64,000 bases of DNA. Origin: Polytrichum commune (lineage: Eukaryota; Streptophyta; Polytrichopsida; Polytrichales; Polytrichaceae). The notes under the pieces are model-generated. The model did not search any database. It saw only the letters and a program-made list of their open reading frames with translations, and was not told where the DNA came from. This document shows, piece after piece, positions 23,646 to 35,560 of this stretch. The position numbers and the translations under genes were made by a program. The stretch's first letter is position 1. Every line of letters starts with the position of its first letter. The DNA is taken from the NCBI GenBank assembly GCA_950295325.1, contig OX485803.1:41555554-41619553 (forward strand), written 5' to 3'.

Positions 23646-26600
23646 TTAATGAATTGTTCTTGGTATATGTGGCAAAGCATCCACCAACGCTTTCTCAACC
23701 TCCTCCCCATCCTCATTGCCCATGTCATTCACACGACAACGGGCGCAATCGTGGCTATTCAATACACTTCGTTCAATTTCAGACTCCTCTAGGCCTATCA
23801 GTGGGTCTGAAGTCTCGGCTATTATCTGTCGCCCGCGTGCATCCTTCTGCAACACAACACTCCATAACGAATCGCCAAATTCCTCCACAAAAAATACCTG
23901 CAACAACCAAAATCCTTTAGCCTAACAACACCCTGTTACTGTTGCAACTTAAATTTCCCAGGCTTGCACGGAAACGGATATTCCAGGAGATAGTCCACAC
24001 ACCTGTGACACATGCGCATGCAATACATATGGTGATATGTCATGTTCTTCTACTGAGTCCATTTGGGCCATCCATAACCCATGTGCATCCCGACTCACGT
24101 TCGACTCCTTGATCCAGTTCCCGATCATGATGGCCTTTGGTTTAGGTGAATAATTAACAATTAATATTTCCCTCAAAGTCCCAACCCTTTCTAGATTTGC
24201 CATTAATATACTTCGCTCCGCCACTGCCACGTTGCGGTCCACACCTCCTATGCAAGCAATACCCGTGTCGTTGGTTACGTGTGTGGCCATACCCCCCTGT
24301 GGAATTGCCCTATAGTGGTTGCCGTAAGCCCACATCGCAGTAAAGGTCCTTGCCCTTCTGGAAGGTCCTTGCCCTTCTGGAAGGCTCTTGGCTCAAAGCC
24401 ATCAACTCCCCATTCACCTCCTCGCCCATGCTTATCTTCATTTTGATTGTTCTCCTTAACCATTCAGGGAATGGAGGGTACGCCCGTTCTGCTTCCTCCT
24501 CGCCGTACAGTTCCACTAGTATCTTCAACTCGTCGGCATGTTGCCTGTCATACATTGCACACTAGGCCATGTTATAGTTAACATAGGAGTGATTAAAGGC
24601 ATCCAAATACATTGAAAGTGTTAGTTGTTGTTTCCTACCTTCGTAAAGTGAGCGTTGCGCTAGAGTGTCCCAACACGTACTCATGGATTTTTGACACGTC
24701 GGTTGTTGATAGTATTTTGTGCCTAGCTGCCCCTTCCACCACCTCCCCGCTCACTTTCTGGTCCTCCTCACTTTCCCACACCCTCCTGTTCATATGTGTG
24801 TGGGTCCCCAAATATTCTGTACAAAACCCAAGAGCTTCCATCCACATGTAACCATTAGCCATGGAGGCTTCATGCCTCGCTTTATTCCTAACAAATCCTT
24901 TTAAAACTGCAAGGTATCGTTCTAAAGGATAGTTCCATCGCCCAGTCACGGGTCCACATACTGCTATCTCGGGCACTAAGTGCACTACCAAGTGTGCCAT
25001 TATGTCAAACAGTGCGGGTGGGAAGCAAACTTCCAGGATGCACAAGGTTTCCACGACATACTGTTGCAGGTCCTCTAAATCTCCTTTCACCTGTACTTTT
25101 GCACAAATACGGGTGAATACCTTCCCTAGTCTGATAAGAGCAGTTTGTTGGGCAGGTGGGATATTTCCCCTTACACATACAAGAATTATTTGTTGTATCA
25201 TGCAGTGGTAGTCATGGGATTTTAATCCCATCAAAGTGTCTTTCTCTTTGTGCTTACCAAAGCTGGCCCCATATCCGGTTGGTGTCTTAATGGTAGCTAC
25301 CTTTGTCATGAACTGGTCCTTCTCCATAGGTGTGAAGGCATATGGCAATGATGGTTTGAAATAATTCCCTTCAGCCCCTTTTTGTCGCAACCACAAGTCG
25401 GGCATGCAATTTGCTTCCTCCATGTCCCTTCTACATGGCAAATCATCTTTCTCCCCAAACAAAAACTTCAAAATAGTCTCCGCCACATTTTTCTCTACAT
25501 GCATCACATCAATTACATGTCGCACAGGTAGGTCCTACACATGTCCCACATCCATGCCACATCCTTTAGTGCACATTCCTTTCAAAGTTCTCACCCTTAT
25601 TTCAATGAACATATATAAATGAAAGTGAGAATATTGACCTTCCAATATGGTAAAAGGAATAGTGACGGCACACGCTTCACCCCTGAAGCCACTGATGGAT
25701 CCCCTTTGCCTGAAGCGGTCCCTCCATTCCTTAAAAACTCGTCCCTCATTGCCGCCCACCTTAAGTGCTTCATGCCCGTCATATTCTCTGGAGGCCCTCT
25801 AACCTCCACTCCTTTTGGAAATGATGCAATGTCGGATCGCCATGCATGGCCCATAGGGAGCCACCTCCTATGGTCTCCCCCATACACTAGTTTCCTTAGA
25901 GAAGTAGAGTATCGCGCCAGGGTGCTCGGTCCACATATAGGGCATGCCGCATAACCCTTGTTAGTGACCCCCGCCATCATTGTGTAGGCAGGAAAGTCAC
26001 CAATACACCACAATATCATTGCCCTCAATGTAAATACTACCTCTCTAAAAGCATCCCAACATCTCACCCCAACCGTCCATAGAGTTTGGAGCTCCTCTAC
26101 CATAGGTGCTAAAAACACATCGATGTTATCGGATGTGACTGACTCCGGACCTGGAATTAACAATGTCATCATTACAAAGAATTTTTTGGTTGTTAGCCAC
26201 GGAGGTATGTTGTAATTGAAAACACAAATTGGCCACACGCTATAGGTTGACCTCCTCTGGGCAAAAGGATTTACTCCGTCCGCGCATAGACCTAGTCTTA
26301 AGCTCCTGGCTTCTGTTGCAAAATCACTTAAATTGTTTGTTACATGTTCCCACTGGGGACTGTCAATGGGGCCTCTCATTTTACCATCCTGTGACTTGTT
26401 GGACTCGTGCCAGGTCATCAATGATGACAAGACAGGCGTTGCAAACATTCGCTTTAGGCGGGGAATTAAGGGAAAATGGCGAAGCACTTTACAGGGTACC
26501 TTGGATTTCCCATGTAGGCGGTACCTGGGTTTATGGCAGCTCGGACACTCGCTGGCTTCTCTGTTTAGGCCTCTAAACAGTACACAACCATTTGCACAAC

Positions 26601-27614
26601 AGTGAATAATTTCATAACCTAGGCCTAGTTTTTTCAACATACTCGAAGTTGTTGCCTCTGAGTTGGGCAGCGAATTCGGCTGGGGCAGTATGACATGTGA
26701 CAATACATGCAGAAGCTCATTTATATATGCACTAGGGACTCCGTGTACTCTGCTACAATTCATAATAATAATAGTGGCCGATAGCATCGACACTAGTGAG
26801 CCAACAAATAGAGGAACCTTTGAAGCCTCATACACTGGTGACAATAGTGGGTCAGTGCACTCATCATTGTTGCCCCCCTCACTATCACCGCAATCCTCCC
26901 CATCCTCTTCCTCCTCACCTGTCATGTAATTGTCATCTTCTTCTCCACTATCGAAGGGGTCCTCGACAACGGTATTGGCGGGCCCACCCACATTTGAATT
27001 GGCAGAACGGTACAAGCCGCTCGCTTCTTCATTAAGATTATCCCCGCCTTCTCCATCAACCTCTAGATTAACCATAGCCTCTTCGTGCAATGCCTCAGCA
27101 GCAGTCATTATATCCTCCACAATTGTTGTAGGTCTGAAGTCAACATCCATTGGTGGTGGGGGTTGTTGTAAAGCATGTAAGGCCCTTCTCCCAAACCGCA
27201 ACTCAATGTCGTTGTCCCATTCCACATCTGACTCGTCCAAAATGTCATCCTAAACATTGGTGAAGAGGCAAATCACAAATTAGGGCCGATAATGTCTTCC
27301 CAACAGTAGGTTGCAATAGCTACAAATGGATGTAGGTGGTAGTAGGTGGCAGTAGGTGGCAGTAGCTACATGGTGATGTATTACACGCAGGTACAAACCT
27401 GGGCACTGCCCCAGAGCTCTGGTCGCCTTCCATACTGTAGATGTGAAGCTATAACAGAGCGCATGAGGGGCCTGGCGTATATGCACAAGCGGCAAGGGCA
27501 ATTGTAGCGTTTCCAGCCATTCTTGTGGGCTCGAATTTCGTCCCTGCAAAAAAGCTTGCGGTCACGCGGCTTCATCCTATCTGGGTGGTTCAGTGGCAGT
27601 GTTTGCGACTCCAT
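23646..27614 (-). pseudogene. En/Spm-type transposase (TNPD/TNP2-like), spliced, one frame-breaking duplication
   Basis: Exons on the minus strand: 27614(?)-27399, 27249-25639, 25534-24639, 24544-24003 and 23897-23646. Exon 1 carries a transposase-associated motif (NCPCRLCIYARPLM, HLQYGRRP). Exon 2 is the TNP2 core: LGLCADGVNPF, VWPICVFNYNIPPWL, GDFPAYTMMAGVTNKG, YAACPICG. Its end (LPYWK) joins DLPVRHVIDVMHVEKNV in exon 3, as in known TNP2 proteins. Exon 3 continues into DUF4218: LKSHDYHCMIQQIILV, ALFDIMAHLVVHL, GPVTGRWNYPLERYL. Exons 4-5 are DUF4216-like (GNWIKES, HVSQ joined to VFFVEEFGDSLWSVVLQ). Exon 4 holds a 19 bp tandem duplication that shifts the frame; without it the exon phases agree. 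The start is taken at the ATG at 27614 because codons further upstream offer no ATG. Confidence 0.85.
24345..24382. repeat. 19 bp perfect tandem duplication inside transposase exon 4
   Basis: The unit GGTCCTTGCCCTTCTGGAA occurs twice back to back (24345-24363 and 24364-24382). Nineteen bases is not a multiple of three, so it breaks the transposase frame at this point. Confidence 0.95.
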
Positions 27615-27820
27615 TTCTACACAACACCCACAATTTTGAAGAGCCTGACGGCCTTCTTTCAATATGTCTGGATTGAAAACTTCATATACAGGAGATCAAC
27701 AATGCACCCACATACATAATTGTTCGTTTATTAATGTTAGGAAAAGTCCGACAACCACTTGACACACTTAGCGATAACCAAGTAGCAATGTGGCATACAC
27801 ACAACCAACAAACTTCAAAA

Positions 27821-28782
27821 TTAATCGAGATCTGATGAATCCCAATAAGGACAATCACTATCTTCTTCCGCAGCTCTCATCCACTTCATCTGCCGACACC
27901 ATTGCTCTATTTCGCGACGACTTGCGACCTCATCGGCTCGTGCACATCTCCAACTTATCCAGCCCTCGTCATTGTCCATGACATGCCTCCAATCCTTGTT
28001 CACAGACCTGAGGTCGTTCATGACCTCGTACATTGCATCGGAGCAATCCTCGTCAACGACCTTGGGGATTATCCATTGCATCACCAGCAAATTGGTCAAA
28101 CCTGGTATCAAGCAGTTCTCCTCTCCGACTGGCTTGGTCCACTTACCGCGCCTGCAATGTGATGCGATACCTCACAACCTATATCCGACAAGGATGATGG
28201 TTTCCCATAAATGGGACAAGAAGAGAATGATAGTATCCATCGGTTTCTTGCCTGTCTGCGCGTTTCTTCGGAGGAGGTAGCGGCGAAAGTAATCTGGATC
28301 CACAACATTGATGCGCTCGATGGGAGAGAGGACAAATTGGAGCGCAAAAAAATTCGCAATTGAGGATGTCTCTATCCACTAATTTGGATGTAGGGGCAAG
28401 AGCGGTGAGATCTTAAACCGGACAGAACTATCCTAGTTGACCCTAATCTCATCCACAGATATAACCCCGTTTCAGAAATTGTGTATGGAAATGGATGTAT
28501 AGACAGGAGGTGGCATATACCATCCACCGCCAATGTCATGCATTCCACATCCCGCATTGAACGACCTCAATCCATAACCGGGGGATGTAGATCTGCATAC
28601 ACACACGCGACCTTACCAGCCAGGCTGCCGAGAATGCCATCCTCCTGTGGGTCAACAACGTGTTCGGAGTTGGAGATCTCGGCGTCGTGGGTTCCAGATT
28701 TACCTTTCACATTTGTGCATGTTGAGGACGTTGTCATGCAGCGAACTCCAGATGCGGCAAGGAGAAATGTTGTATATTGCAA
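27821..28782 (-). CDS. Unidentified minus-strand gene or remnant between the two transposon genes
   Basis: Several minus ORFs have protein-like composition. One at 28567-28782 has MTTSSTCTNVKGKSG and a possible donor after YADLHPP. Another frame near 28210-28330 reads ERINVVDPDYFRRYLLRR then ILFLSHLWETIILVGYR. The last, at 27821-28111, reads MQWIIPKVVDEDCSDAMYEV and ends in acidic EEDSDCPYWDSSDLD. I could not link them with consistent phases. It could be a third gene of the transposon, upstream exons of the transposase unit, or captured host sequence. I do not recognise a family. Confidence 0.35.
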
Positions 28783-28944
28783 GGACCCATCTCCTGCGAC
28801 ACAAGGCAGGTCAAAGGCGAGTCCACACAGCTCGTTTTTTTAGTCATATGGTTTGGGATTTGTGTTTAGGGCATTTCAGTGCTCACTGAAATGGTGGTAA
28901 CAATGTGACAGGGAAAACGGCCATGTAGCAGCAACTCGGTGTCG

Positions 28945-31900
28945 ATGGCAGATGCCGCACCGACAGGGAGTCTGGCATATTATGATGAGGTGAGGAAACT
29001 TTTTTTTCCGGGGCTTATCGATTGTTACACATGTTCATCATTCATACTTTAACGCAATTGTGGGTTTACATTGAAGATGCAAGAAGGTGACTACATGGAG
29101 TCGAGTGGCACCCCAACCACCGGAACTCCCACCTTTGTGCATGGGCGTAGCGGACCATCAGGGTCGGTTCTATTCCGATCACCTGGCGAAGAAGTTCCAC
29201 CGGGTTACAGGGCAGCTTGGATTCCCATTCCACCAGAATCAAGGGAGAAGGCTCGTGTCGTGACGCCGTCCAATTCAAAATCCATAGCTGGGATCCCCCA
29301 AAGTGCTGCATCACAGGGCAGTTTGTGCATGTTGACGAAGCAGAGGAAGAATGCGAGGAAAAGAGAGCTAAGGAGAACCAACAATGTGTTCACAGATGAA
29401 TTAAGGCGATCCCTAGCATCCGGTGGAACCCCCGTCATCAAACTTCCCTCAAATGAAGCGGGGATAATAACAAGTGGCAAATTCAGGTGGCATCAGGCCG
29501 TCAAATCTGTGGCATATAGGGTGCTTGACCTCACAATCATGAATTGGGCACAACAGTCCAAAAGGGATGTCAAAAGGTTCCACGAAGTCCTACAAAAGGA
29601 ATATAGTTTTGTGCCAGAATTGGGGCAACACTGTGTGGAAAAATACTTGAAAGGGCACTTGCGATCTTCCAGGGCAAGTTGGAAACAGGTGTGGGCTGAC
29701 ACAGGGGAGCTAGTGAAGCCACACAATTGCCCGATTGAAGTATCGGAAGTGTTGATCAAATGGTGGCCAACCACAGCTGCGAACGCAACAGCTACCAACA
29801 TGAAAGATATGAGAACGAAGGTAAAAAATCCACATCGCCTTGGACGGAAGAATTTGTCTGAAGTCATCGCACTGGAGGAGGTGAGTGGAACTGCGGGACA
29901 TGGAGTCAGTGCAATGGAAGTTTGTGGGCATAGGGTGTACCGATCGTAATAAGTCTAACTCAAACCTAAACCATTTTAATATCTATCTGAAGTCGTGAAC
30001 TGCAACCAGTTAGTGGACTGACTCCACCGGTCCATCAGCAATAAACTAGCAATTATACCCTAAACAGTGCATGAAATGTAGACCATTACAAGCTCTAAGA
30101 TATATATTAGACTTGTTGATACAAACAACCATTACTTTCAATAATGGGCGGGGTGTATGCCCTTGTTTGTTATAGCATGCCTTAGTGTGAAAGTTCTAAA
30201 ATGTTATATATGCACGAGTTATTATATGGCTTGTTACATGTTGGATATTGGTTGATCATACATGTTGATGCAGGGTGGTAAAGGGAAGACAACATGCACC
30301 GATGAGAATGGGGAGGACTACTCTTCATACGAATCAGAGGCAGAATCTGACAATGATAGCTTGACACGCGATGACGATGACATGGAGGTGTGGAAGTCCC
30401 TAAACTTTTGTCATTTTGGACTTTAGATATTTAGAGGCCACATTTCAATATATCTTTCCCATGAACATGGTATTGGGCTCTAAAATTTTTTACGTGGAGT
30501 GGCAGGTAGACTTGCAAGGGAGGAATGGGTCTAGAACATGTATGAAAGTATTCGACCTATTAGCCCATTTAGTCGGCAAGGTGGAGGGAATGGAGTCAAA
30601 GATGGAGCAAATAATAAAAGAATTGGAGCAAAGCAAAATAGGTAAGGGGCCTTGGCATGCATGTGGCCACAAGGATAATGCACATGAGGACAAAAACCGC
30701 GAGGTGGGGAAGAAGGTTGGAGAGGGGGATGGTGACGTAAGCAAAGGCGATGGGGTTGAGGTAGGACTGGGAGAGGAAGGAGTGTATGAGGTTATAGGGA
30801 ATGGATGCCATAACTCGGTTAGAAGTAGTCAAAGGAGAATGTATGGGGAGGCACACAATGTAGTGGGGGATGGTGGGGGAGATAGGCACAATACACCACC
30901 TGCTGGACGGGTGGCGATGCAGATGGATAACACCGTGGCCATTGGGAACAACCATGCATCACATGAGAGATTGGCCAACAACACAACAGTTTGTTTAGAT
31001 TCATGCCTATTGCAAGACGAAACGGATGACACTGATGAAACAGAATTACCAGCGACTCCACCGGAACTACGGGACCACCTGCTATCTATATATGGGGGTA
31101 CTCAGGGTGGAGGCATGATAGGAAAAGGTGGGCAATTAGTTGGTGTGAACGCTCGGCAAGTACGTGGCACATGGATGCAACGGACAGATGAGAACCAATT
31201 AGGTGAGGCTCCCAACAGGCCAGAAGATGTAGAGTACCTTGTAGCTCCCTCACAGATGAAAAAGGGGAAGTCTACGATGTGGCCAGTGTACAAACAGTTA
31301 GTGGCAGAGAGTCCAATTAGTGGCAGTGGCCTCGCTACAGTATTGACACCTGGATGGTCACAACCCACACCTAGTCAAGTTTATGGCCAGCAAATGGATG
31401 CTCCGTGTGCAAACAATCGTGGCTCAAACAGGGCAATTGCAACACCAAACCCTGGAATATTTAGCGGTATGCCCAATCTTAATTGCCCACCACCAACGGG
31501 CGAAATGAGGATGGAAGTTGAAATTGGTACACAGCACGACACACAATATGGGTATGGGAAAATCCAAATGCCAGGTGCCACTCCCAATATGGTTGGATAC
31601 AATGGTGGCAAAGTTGGAAAACGCACAACAACAAGGATGCCGGACATCAAACCGAGAGTGCCTGGATGGGTAAGCATTCCCCTAAACCCTATGACCATTA
31701 GTCCATTTGCACTAATTCCTATGTTGCATTAGCATTGGCATGAATGCATTATTCTAATGAAGTGGATACAGGACCGGTTGCCATATGGGACTCCGTGTTG
31801 GGTATTGCACCCAAATACTGGCTTCAAAGCAATTGCAGAGGGCGTGGCCTTGCACCACCCCGAGTCCATACTTGCAAACGGACGTGAATCCAACAATTTG

Positions 31901-32119
31901 TTGATGCAATTGGAAAGCGAGAGCACACAATATGTCCAAATAACGTATGTGCACAAGAAAGGGACTCCACTGTTGCACATAGTGCAAGGTAGCGGAATAT
32001 ACAATATAGAGGATGTTTTGTCACCACTAGCTCCTACCGGTACTTACATAAAGTGGTCAACCCGATATTTAGTGCCAATGGAAGACTTTGAAAATTCCAT
32101 GACGTATTGTGTGCCATAG
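28945..32119 (+). CDS. Second En/Spm-like transposon gene (Transposase_24/Ptta-like), spliced
   Basis: Exons: 28945-28989, 29077-29880, 30274-30387, 30506-31668 and 31772-32119. All have GT-AG sites and phase 0 joins. The first exon is a 15-codon start (MADAAPTGSLAYYDE). Exon 2 has a basic stretch (TKQRKNARKRELRR) and the region KWWPTTAANATATNMKDMRT, then NPHRLGRKNLSEVIALEE, which follows the pattern of the plant Ptta/En/Spm transposase domain (N..NR.K..H..G.KSF). Exon 3 is acidic (EAESDNDSLTRDDDDME). Exon 4 is long, Gly-rich and low in predicted structure, with a coiled-coil-like start (KVEGMESKMEQIIKELEQSK). The ending is DRLPYGTPCWVLHPNT..., stop at 32119. It probably binds the subterminal repeats (inference from TNPA-type proteins). 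It is divergent from the transposase gene; the region between them would hold the promoters. Confidence 0.75.
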
Positions 32120-33016
32120 CTGGGATATTTGGAAATGGTAGAAGTTATTGTTGCTACTAAGGGAATGCAAGAGTGTCGTGATGGACATGAGAAAGGTCTA
32201 CACTATTTGTGAATAAAATTGTTTTTTTTCTCAACTACAATAACGAATGGCCAAACAATTGGGTCAACTGCGATGGTTATTCATGTGAATGGGCAGATTG
32301 CTGTCATTATTGCACGTGCAAAGTGGGATAGTAACTATACTGAATCCGTTCAATATCCACATGTAAAAAGCTATGAAGGCTGGATATAATATCCAAAGTA
32401 AAAAGCAATGGAGGATATAATATCCACATGGTAAAAAGCAATGAAGGGTGGAGGCTAGCGGTGAATAATTTGACCCCCAATAAAATACACGTCAGCATAG
32501 TACCGAGGAATGGTTTACTATATATTATGGTAACTAATGAGAGTAAGTATCCTGAGTGCTAACTATATATGGAACTGAATCCACAAATGGGCTGACTGAT
32601 AGCCAACCCCTCCCATAATCGCGGGTCCATAATTATAACCTAAACCCTGCCTAAACCCATGACCAAACTCAAGAAGGACCCAAAATGACACCTAGAATAT
32701 CCATATACAATGAAACTCGAACATAATAGGCTCTGACATATGCCATAAACATTGCCCATTCTGACATATGCCCCTGTAAATTTATGCAGTCCCATTCCAC
32801 ATACAACAATGGATGTCCCTTGCGAGTCATCCCATTTGAGCCAATACACAAGTTAGAGACCCTAAAACCACTGATGTCCAACGGGATGACAACAGCTCAA
32901 ATGGTCCATTTATGGTGGCTCAAAAGACCCCTACGTTTCTACTAGTGTTACCATGCATTTTTTATTAAAAAATTCATACCATCAAATAGGCCCGGCCTCT
33001 AGGTGTAAAGCGGCCC
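32120..33016. other. Right subterminal region of the large transposon, non-coding
   Basis: No ORF with a family pattern. Patches of GGCTGGATATAATATCCA-like palindromes lie at 32350-32450. The inverted terminal repeat occupies the last 28 bp. Confidence 0.5.
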
Positions 33017-33025
33017 TTAGTTTCA

Positions 33026-33399
33026 GGGCCGGTTTACACTACGGTGGAGAAGGCCTCCGGTCGGTCAAGAATGTTTGGCCAAGACATGGTTATATGAGGC
33101 AAATGGTGGATGTGCCGGAGAAGAATTAAAGGCAATAAAATATTTTTATTGAGTTGGGCTTCTCCGGAGGAGGAGTTTCTTGTCCGGCCTCTTGAGGCCG
33201 GAGAAGCCCAACTCCAAAAAGTGCCGCCATGTAGACAGCCATGTCATTTTATCATCCATGAGAAAAGTTCACCACCATTGTTTTCTTCACCTAGTGTAAA
33301 CACCCACCGGTCAAGAGTTGCATTTTTGACCAATCACAATTGAAAAACGCCCTTTTTTTCATGACCGGTGGACTTCTCCACGGTAGTGTAAACCGGCCC
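33026..33399. mobile_element. Non-autonomous element with GGGCCGGTTTACAC termini, copy 1
   Basis: The inverted repeat GGGCCGGTTTACACTACG continues through GTGGAGAAG at both ends, and TCA flanks both sides (33023-33025 and 33400-33402). The 374 bp interior repeats short motifs in both directions: CTCCGG, GGCCGGAGAAGCCCAACTC and ACCGGTCAAGA / TGACCGGTGG. It starts only nine bases outside the end of the 10.9 kb transposon and shares its first 15 terminal bases, apart from one position. Confidence 0.85.
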
Positions 33400-33402
33400 T
33401 CA

Positions 33403-34654
33403 AAGATCCCAAATTACTCTACTTATAGTTGTTTGAGATGAATCGGCAACAAACTTGTAGGGACCCATGAACTACCATCATTGAAAGTATCCAAAATTAG
33501 TTACTACATGAATACTTGAGATGACTCAACCACAAACCTATAAGGGTTGGGTTTATACTAGATCCCCTTTACCTCTGTAAGAATGGCAAGGGGGGGGGGG
33601 ACTGTCTCAAAAAGGTGGGCGTCTAGCCCTAGCCGGGTTGGGCACCCATCTCTTTGGGTTAGGCCTCCCACACATCACGTAAATATAGATGTCCAACTAA
33701 GATAAGTGATTGTTCACTGATGAGAATGTGAGTTATGTGAGCACTTTCATGAATTGTGACCTGTAGTGGATTCTGATGTGTAGGTACATACTTGGAAAAA
33801 GACACATCATAGGTCATGTAGTATGATTCTCACTTCAAGAAGATATTCAACATGACTCCAAAAATAGAAATTTAACCTTTCATGTTCCTTGATTGGATTT
33901 GCTAATGTGCTCATATAATTTTTTATTTTATTATCAAACCTCTACAAATGTTGAAATCCAAAAAGACATTCCCATCATGTGCACTCACCTCAGTAGGAAA
34001 CAATTGAAGGGCCTTTTGACATTTTTGACGTGACAAGTATCACCTACTACATGTTACAAAAATCACATATTGTGTCAAATTCATGTCAAATTGATTGTGT
34101 GGACACAAAATGTGATGTTTTTGACAACTCCTAAATGACATGGTGTTAAATGGGCCATGTCCAAAAGACCCCCTTTTCATACTAAAGGAAGCACATTGTG
34201 GCACACAACTTGAGTGTTATGATGTAAATGAAACTCTAAAGGGCACGAGGAGGAAAGTATTTTCTAAATCTTCTATAAGATAAGATTTCTTATGGTTTTC
34301 TTGAGAGCTATGAAAATAAATAAATAAAAATAGAACGTTGTGAGGCACTATCATCACATCCTCGCATCCTTATAGTTTGAAATAAAATAAAAATAAAGAA
34401 TGGTTGTTCCTTAGAAATAGATTAGAAGTAAAAACTTTGAAAATTCATCATATCGTAATTATAAAAGTCATTTGTTTGATGAGAAACTTCAAAGAATCGG
34501 TTGACAATACACATATTATTATTATGAATGGTGGAAAATTTCAAGGATCTTGAAGTGATCAAACTGTCAACACGTCTCATTATAAACGTAAGTTTGTGAA
34601 AGTGGCATAACAATATTTATATCAAGATAATGGTGGCAAGCTTTCAAAGGACTC
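33403..34654. other. No supported gene
   Basis: AT-rich unique-looking sequence with a G10 run at about 33591-33600 and no ORF of interest. Confidence 0.4.
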
Positions 34655-35560
34655 CTTGATATTCCAAAAAACCGGATAAAGCTCCCTCCGTTATAGCGGA
34701 GGCATCCGGCTATCCCAATGCACCTACAAGAACTTGCTCCGGAGATTTTCAAGTAGGTTATAGTTGAGTAGCTTTCACACATGTTCATTGTTTTATCTAC
34801 CAAGCAATGAATGTTGGGTAGTTTTTGTCCCATCCCCAAATGCCTTACTACTCACCTATCTTACCATCAGTTTTTGTTAATGAAGCTCCTCGTGCCCTCA
34901 TAGCTAAGACTAAAAAGCAACCAATCACAAGGGCAGGAGGCAACACTTTTAAAGGTCCTATATTCTTGCCTCATGTTTAGGTACCGATGGGAGGGTGGGT
35001 CAGTGCTTGAGACTTTGAACCTTCACTCTTCAGCCATGCCACATCATTTGCCAACTAGGCTCGGCACTAGATAATGTCGAGGGTGTGAAGGATGGGTTGT
35101 TAGAACCAACTTTTAGTCTTAAGCTTAAGGTAGGGGTAGCAATTTCCGTGCAGGTCCTAAAGTCGACCCCTATGTCGGAAGCACCTATCTAGGTGCTTTT
35201 ACCTGGGTTTACAAAAACACCTATCAAGGTGCTTTTACCGTTCATGCCGCTGCCAATATTTCATTGGCTGCCAGCGGTCGGTTTAATGCTGCCAACGGTC
35301 GGTTTTAGAAATCCACCCTGTGGATATACCACGTGCCCTATGTGCGAGTGTTGGTCACTCTACAAGGTTTCCTTTAAAAATTTGTAGGAAATCATAAACA
35401 TGCTGGAAAATTTTGATTTTTTCATAGTTGCTCTTGCACCAGCTTTGCGGAGCGCTCAAAATTTATAAAAAAATAGTTTCAGCATCCCAACTAGGCACAT
35501 CTGAAATTTGGACGGAAATTGCCACCCCTACCTTAGCTAAAGTCAGGTGGGAAGGGGGCA
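34655..35560. repeat. Dispersed repeat R1, copy 1 (interrupted by a 406 bp MITE)
   Basis: It is homologous to 38938-39435 in the same orientation: GGCTATCCCAATGCACC, then ACAAGAACTTGCTCCGGA, AAGCAATGAATGTTGGG and AAAAAGCAACCAATCAC are common. A minus frame is shared by both copies (MGMGQKLPNIHCLVDKT, NMCESY, SGASSCRCIGIA), which hints at an old coding origin. Its class is unknown. Confidence 0.75.
35128..35533. mobile_element. TA-flanked MITE family B, copy 1
   Basis: The ends are AGGTAGGGGTAGCAATTTCC and its inverse (one mismatch), flanked by TA on both sides (35126-35127, 35534-35535). The paralogous R1 copy reads CTTAGCTAAAG at 39404-39414 without the insert, which gives the empty site. 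The interior has a hairpin-rich stretch (CACCTATCTAGGTGC) and repeated AACGGTCGGTTT. Confidence 0.88.

Larger units (their letters stand above)
22127..33016. mobile_element. 10.9 kb En/Spm-like DNA transposon with non-CACTA termini
   Basis: The left end reads GGGCCGCTTTACACC then TCGAGGCCGG; the reverse complement of the right end reads GGGCCGCTTTACACC then TAGAGGCCGG. This is a terminal inverted repeat of about 25-28 bp with one substitution and one indel. TTA flanks both ends (22124-22126 and 33017-33019). Inside are a transposase gene of TNP2/DUF4218/DUF4216 type on the minus strand and a divergent En/Spm-second-protein-like gene on the plus strand. Coding content says En/Spm (CACTA) superfamily. 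The 3 bp duplication fits that, but the terminal bases do not. A Tourist-like MITE is nested near the left end. The transposase has a frame-breaking duplication, so this copy is probably inactive. Confidence 0.8.

Noticed and set aside
25619-27253. Plus-strand ORFs opposite the transposase exons
   Set aside because: The opposite strand has TNP2 motifs and correct splice phases; the plus frames are low-complexity Ser/Pro-rich shadows.
22127-33016. Classification as a Harbinger element from GGGC-type ends and the TTA duplication
   Set aside because: The interior encodes TNP2 and DUF4218-type proteins, and I see no Harbinger DDE nuclease or Myb-like partner. The ends alone do not decide the class.
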